In this document: positions 60,898-64,000 of the stretch, piece by piece
How the letters are laid out: every line of letters begins with the position of its first letter
How positions within the stretch are numbered: the first letter of the stretch is position 1
NCBI GenBank assembly: GCA_036231565.1
Contig: JAZAHA010000019.1
Location: 1-64,000 of the forward strand
DNA: 64,000 nucleotides
Reading direction: 5' to 3'
From: Maricaulis sp036231565
Lineage (GTDB): Bacteria > Pseudomonadota > Alphaproteobacteria > Caulobacterales > Maricaulaceae
Made by a program: the position numbers and the translations under genes
Notes under the pieces: model-generated
What the model was told of the DNA's origin: nothing
The model's database searches: none
What the model saw: only the letters and a program-made list of their open reading frames with translations

Positions 60898-62310
60898 CTA
60901 GAACAAGATCCGCGGGTTCATGATGCCCCTGGGATCCAGCGCCTGCTTGATCGCCCGCATCACCTTCACGTCGACCGGCTTTCGATTGGCTAGCTCCTCG
61001 CGCTTGAGGATCCCGATCCCGTGCTCGGCCGAGATCGATCCGCCGAACTCATCCACCGTGTCGTAAACGCATTTCGACATCTCGCCGGCACGTGCCATGA
61101 AACGCTCCCGGGCTTCAGGGTCCAGACAGGCGATATTGTAGTGCACATTGCCGTCGCCGACATGGCCGAAGGCAACGACCACTCCGTCCGGGAAGTCCGC
61201 ATTGATGCGCTGCGTGGCAATATCGATGAAGGCCGGCATTTTGGAAACCGGGATCGAGACATCGTGCTTGACGGCGATGCCCTGGCTGCGCTCGGCCTCG
61301 GCGATGCTTTCGCGGAGCCGCCAGAAATCCTGCATCTGGCTTTCGTTTTCCGCGATCGCGGCGTCCTGGAGCAGGCCCGTCTCGAAACCCTGCTCCAGCG
61401 CAGCTTCCATGGTCTCGCGCGCGCCTTCGGTGCGGCCGAAGCTCATCTCGCACACGACGTACCAGGGGTGTTTCGCTCCCAGCGGGTCGCGGGTGTTGGG
61501 AACGTGGGCGAGCACGAATTCCAGTGCCAGGTTCGGCATGACTTCAAAGGCCGTCACGGCACCGCCGGAGACCTGTTTCGCCATGCCGAGAAATTTCACC
61601 GCATCGTCCACGGAATTCATGCCGATGAAGGCCAGTTCCATGCGGCCGGGACGCGGGAAGAGTTTCAGCGTGGCAGCCGTGATGATGCCCAGCGTACCTT
61701 CGGCCCCGATCAGCAATTGCTTGAGATCATAGCCGGTATTGTCCTTGCGCAGGCCGGTCAGACCGGACCAGATCGTGCCGTCCGGCAGCACGGCTTCCAG
61801 GCCAAGAACCAGTTCACGCGTCATGCCGTAGCGCAGCACATGCACGCCGCCCGCATTGGTGGAAATCAGCCCGCCGATCATGGCCGAGCCCTGGGACCCC
61901 AGCGAGAGCGGGAAGAGGCGGTTCGCGCCTTCTGCCGTCTGCTGCAGGCTTTCCAGTACACAGCCGGCCTCGACGGTCATGGAATCATTGTCGGTGTCGA
62001 TCTCGCGCACGGCCGTCATGCGCTTCAGCGAGATCAGCACTTCGCCCTGGGGCGTCGCAGCCCCGCACAGCGAGGTATTGCCGCCTTGCGGCGTAATCGC
62101 CACGCCGGCCTCGGCACACAGCTTGACCACAGCCGAGACTTCCTCGGTGGAGGCCGGTTTGAGCAGGATCGGCGTTTCGCCCTTGTAGCGGCCGCGCCAG
62201 TCGTGGACATGCGGTTCGAGTTCCTGCGGATCCTGGCTCCAGCCTTTCGGGCCAAGGGCGGCCTTGAGATTGTCGATCAGGTCGGCGGGCAGGGTTACAG
62301 GAGCGGTCAT
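60898..62310 (-). CDS. FAD-linked oxidase (D-lactate/D-2-hydroxyglutarate dehydrogenase-like)
   Basis: Flavoenzyme of 470 residues with a PCMH-type FAD domain (ITPQGGNTSLCGAATPQGE, GSQGSAMIGGLISTNAGG) and the FAD-oxidase C-terminal domain with FGHVGDGNVHYNI and EHGIGILKREE. Relatives oxidise D-lactate, glycolate or D-2-hydroxyglutarate and feed a quinone or electron-transfer flavoprotein. The substrate cannot be fixed. It is coupled to the TsaC/Sua5 gene by ATGA overlap. Confidence 0.88.
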   Translation of the reverse strand: MTAPVTLPADLIDNLKAALGPKGWSQDPQELEPHVHDWRGRYKGETPILLKPASTEEVSAVVKLCAEAGVAITPQGGNTSLCGAATPQGEVLISLKRMTAVREIDTDNDSMTVEAGCVLESLQQTAEGANRLFPLSLGSQGSAMIGGLISTNAGGVHVLRYGMTRELVLGLEAVLPDGTIWSGLTGLRKDNTGYDLKQLLIGAEGTLGIITAATLKLFPRPGRMELAFIGMNSVDDAVKFLGMAKQVSGGAVTAFEVMPNLALEFVLAHVPNTRDPLGAKHPWYVVCEMSFGRTEGARETMEAALEQGFETGLLQDAAIAENESQMQDFWRLRESIAEAERSQGIAVKHDVSIPVSKMPAFIDIATQRINADFPDGVVVAFGHVGDGNVHYNIACLDPEARERFMARAGEMSKCVYDTVDEFGGSISAEHGIGILKREELANRKPVDVKVMRAIKQALDPRGIMNPRILF

Positions 62311-63263
62311 GGCGTCGGGTCGTCCTTGGGCGCAGCGGCGCGTTGCAGGCGGTCATTGATGGCTTCACCCAGACCCTGATCCGGGATGGGCGCAACTGCA
62401 ATGCGTTCCGGTCCACGTGCGTCGAGATCACGCAGGGCGGCAAACAGGCGTGTGGCGGCTTCGGCGAGATCGCCGGCCTCTGACAGGTTGATATGGCCTC
62501 CGACGGCGCCGAAGCCCAGCAACAGCTCGCCGGGCCGGGCTTCGCTGGCATTGAGCCGCATCGCTGCATTGGGGGCGTAGTGGCTTTTCAGCATGCCGGG
62601 GCTGGCGAGCGGGGCGTCGGCCTCGGGAGTTTCCAGCGGGCCGGTGATCGGCTCGATCTGCACGCGGGCCAGACCGCCGGGCCGCAGCAGGATGGCGCGC
62701 TTGCCGTCGATGGCGACGACGGTCGATTCAACCCCGACGGGGCAGGCGCCGCCATCGAGGATGAGATCGACCTTGTCGCCCAGACCGTCGGCAACATGCT
62801 GGGCCGTCGTGGGGCTGATCGAGCCTGACGGGTTGGCGCTGGGCGCCACGAGGGGCGCGCCGAAAGCGCTGATCAGCGTGCGGGCTGCCGGGTGGGCCGG
62901 CGCGCGCAGGGCGATACTGTCAAGCCCGGCATTGGCGATGTCGGCAATGGCGGCGTCGGGTTTTTTCTGCAGCACCAGCGTGAGCGGTCCCGGCCAGTAG
63001 GTCGCGGCCAGCTTTGCGCCCAGTTCCGGCCACTCGGCGATGCGTTGGGCCATTTTCGGGCCGGTGACATGGGCAATCAGCGGGTTGAAGCGCGGTCGCC
63101 CCTTGGCCGCGTAGAGCCGCGCGACGGCGTCCGGATTGGCGGTATCGGCTGCCAGGCCGTAAACGGTCTCCGTCGGCATGGCCACGAGACCGCCCGCCTT
63201 CAGGATGGCGGCGGCTTCGGCAATGGCTTCGGCAGAGCCGGCGGGCTTGATCTGAGCGGTCAT
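62307..63263 (-). CDS. L-threonylcarbamoyladenylate synthase (Sua5/TsaC type)
   Basis: Protein of 318 residues that makes the threonylcarbamoyl-AMP used for t6A37 in tRNA. The N-terminal YrdC domain has PTETVYGLAADTANPDAVAR and KGRPRFNPLIAHV. The extra C-terminal domain (about residues 200-318) makes this the longer Sua5 form. The ATG at 63263 fits homology. Its end overlaps the FAD-linked oxidase gene. Confidence 0.93.
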   Translation of the reverse strand: MTAQIKPAGSAEAIAEAAAILKAGGLVAMPTETVYGLAADTANPDAVARLYAAKGRPRFNPLIAHVTGPKMAQRIAEWPELGAKLAATYWPGPLTLVLQKKPDAAIADIANAGLDSIALRAPAHPAARTLISAFGAPLVAPSANPSGSISPTTAQHVADGLGDKVDLILDGGACPVGVESTVVAIDGKRAILLRPGGLARVQIEPITGPLETPEADAPLASPGMLKSHYAPNAAMRLNASEARPGELLLGFGAVGGHINLSEAGDLAEAATRLFAALRDLDARGPERIAVAPIPDQGLGEAINDRLQRAAAPKDDPTP

Positions 63264-63302
63264 GGGAGGTGAGCTAGCGCTTCACGCCCCTGCGATGCAA
63301 GC

Positions 63303-63845
63303 CTACTCGGCGGCATCGGCCTCGATATGCAGCACGAGGGTCACCTCGGCCGCGGCCGAACCCCAGCTGGACGAGCCGACGCCGTAATCGGCGCGGGCCA
63401 GCGTGTAGCGGCTGTCCGCGACCGCCCGGCCGCCATCGATGGTCAGGGTGAAGGGCAGCACGATGTCGCGTTCGGTACCGGCCATAGCGAGCGTGCCGTG
63501 CGCTTCATAGCCGTCATCCGTTGCCCGGACATCGTCCGAGACAAAGGTTGCCGCCTCGTATGCCGACGGGTTCAGGCCGGAATCGGACAGCATGGAACTG
63601 TCCATCTGGCCATTGCCGGTCGTACCGCTGGAGGTGAGCACGCGGGCCGAGATCGAGGCGTTTTCCAGATCGGCCGGATCGAGCACGATCTCGGCCGTCC
63701 AGTCCGAAAATTCTCCTGTCACCGCACCGCCGGACACCGTCGTCTCGAAACCGACGGAACTGTCGGCCCGGTCGACCTGCCAGGACTGGGCGCTCGCCGG
63801 CGCGGCGGCGAAGACCAGCGGGAGAAGAAACGCGTAACGCAACAT
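63303..63845 (-). CDS. YceI family periplasmic protein
   Basis: Lipocalin-like protein of 180 residues with a signal peptide (MLRYAFLLPLVFAAAPASAQ). The mature part starts WQVDRADSSVGFETTVSGG and contains repeated beta strands; the YceI fold binds polyisoprenoids such as ubiquinone precursors. AAGGA lies 9 bases before the ATG at 63845; a GTG at 63851 is too close. The gene follows a cytochrome b561 gene, a common pairing. Confidence 0.9.
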   Translation of the reverse strand: MLRYAFLLPLVFAAAPASAQSWQVDRADSSVGFETTVSGGAVTGEFSDWTAEIVLDPADLENASISARVLTSSGTTGNGQMDSSMLSDSGLNPSAYEAATFVSDDVRATDDGYEAHGTLAMAGTERDIVLPFTLTIDGGRAVADSRYTLARADYGVGSSSWGSAAAEVTLVLHIEADAAE

Positions 63846-63851
63846 CGGCAC

Positions 63852-64000
63852 TTATCCTTTCAGGACCGGTATCATGCGGGCGATCAGCCCGTCGCGGTCG
63901 ACAAACTGGTGTTTCAGGGCCGCTGCTGCGTGCAGGCCGAACAGGATCAGGATCGGCCAGCCGCCGGCCCCGTGGATCGAGCCGGACACTTCGTGCAGGC
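63852..64000 (-). CDS. Cytochrome b561 family protein, C-terminal end only
   Basis: The last 48 residues of a gene cut by the window edge. The segment reads GWPILILFGLHAAAALKHQF then VDRDGLIARM, the typical C-terminal helix and haem-ligand histidine of a CybB-type di-haem cytochrome b561. Its stop codon shares the AAGGA used as the YceI ribosome site. It probably forms an operon with YceI. Confidence 0.85.
   Translation of the reverse strand, partial: LHEVSGSIHGAGGWPILILFGLHAAAALKHQFVDRDGLIARMIPVLKG

Noticed and set aside
1..64000. CRISPR arrays, tRNA and rRNA genes, insertion sequences, prophage
   Set aside because: No regularly spaced repeats, cloverleaf sequences, transposase or phage genes were recognised in the window by reading.

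Overview
The window is high-GC chromosomal DNA packed with genes in short, tightly overlapping operons. It most likely comes from an alphaproteobacterium of the Caulobacterales/Maricaulales/Hyphomonadaceae type. Three things support this: the division and cell-wall order mraZ to ftsZ followed by lpxC, bamD, recN and ligA; a CtrA-type TTAA-N7-TTAA box plus a GANTC methylation site just upstream of ftsZ; and many individual genes (AmpD-type amidase next to rnpB, NUDIX next to a TIGR02301-like protein, YceI next to cytochrome b561). The placement is inference; no rRNA or tRNA is present to confirm it.

Layout. 1-626: possible gene edge, then two nested palindromic intergenic repeats. 627-9811: ettA, a membrane-anchored LuxR-type regulator, a CPBP protease, a divergent S41 peptidase/MarR pair around a palindromic operator, a D-amino-acid dehydrogenase, an ArsR-methyltransferase fusion and a protease-like/RimK ligase fusion. 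9841-18135: one-piece 5-oxoprolinase, a TerB-DnaJ protein, small membrane and lipoproteins, a CE15-like esterase, an EamA transporter and an AmpD-like amidase. 18132-18553: RNase P RNA with a clear sigma70-type promoter.

18554-44201 is the dcw supercluster: mraZ, rsmH, ftsL, ftsI, murE, murF, mraY, murD, ftsW, murG, murC, murB, an orphan gene, ddl, ftsQ, ftsA, ftsZ, then lpxC, bamD, recN and ligA. Most junctions from mraZ to ftsA overlap by 1-13 bases, which suggests translational coupling. Three TGGGA boxes at 10-bp spacing lie before mraZ (likely MraZ autoregulation). A separate promoter region with a CtrA box lies before ftsZ, and a hairpin terminator follows ftsZ.

44202-64000 is mostly housekeeping: aminopeptidase P, prmA, ygfZ, a family 9 glycosyltransferase coupled to a dihydroorotase-like gene, a DUF6165/HAD-like pair, a four-gene ABC exporter (adaptor, ATPase, two FtsX-type permeases), a NUDIX/TIGR02301 pair, 3-hydroxybutyrate dehydrogenase, yaaA, an FAD-linked dehydrogenase coupled to a TsaC/Sua5 gene, YceI, and the end of a cytochrome b561 gene.

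The most unusual signal is a family of structured intergenic repeats (3008-3148, 51203-51361, 52677-52850, with a divergent relative at 44207-44361). Two copies 48 kb apart share 53 identical bases in opposite orientation. A third keeps the same hairpins with compensating base changes and an invariant GCA loop, so the folded structure rather than the sequence appears to be conserved.
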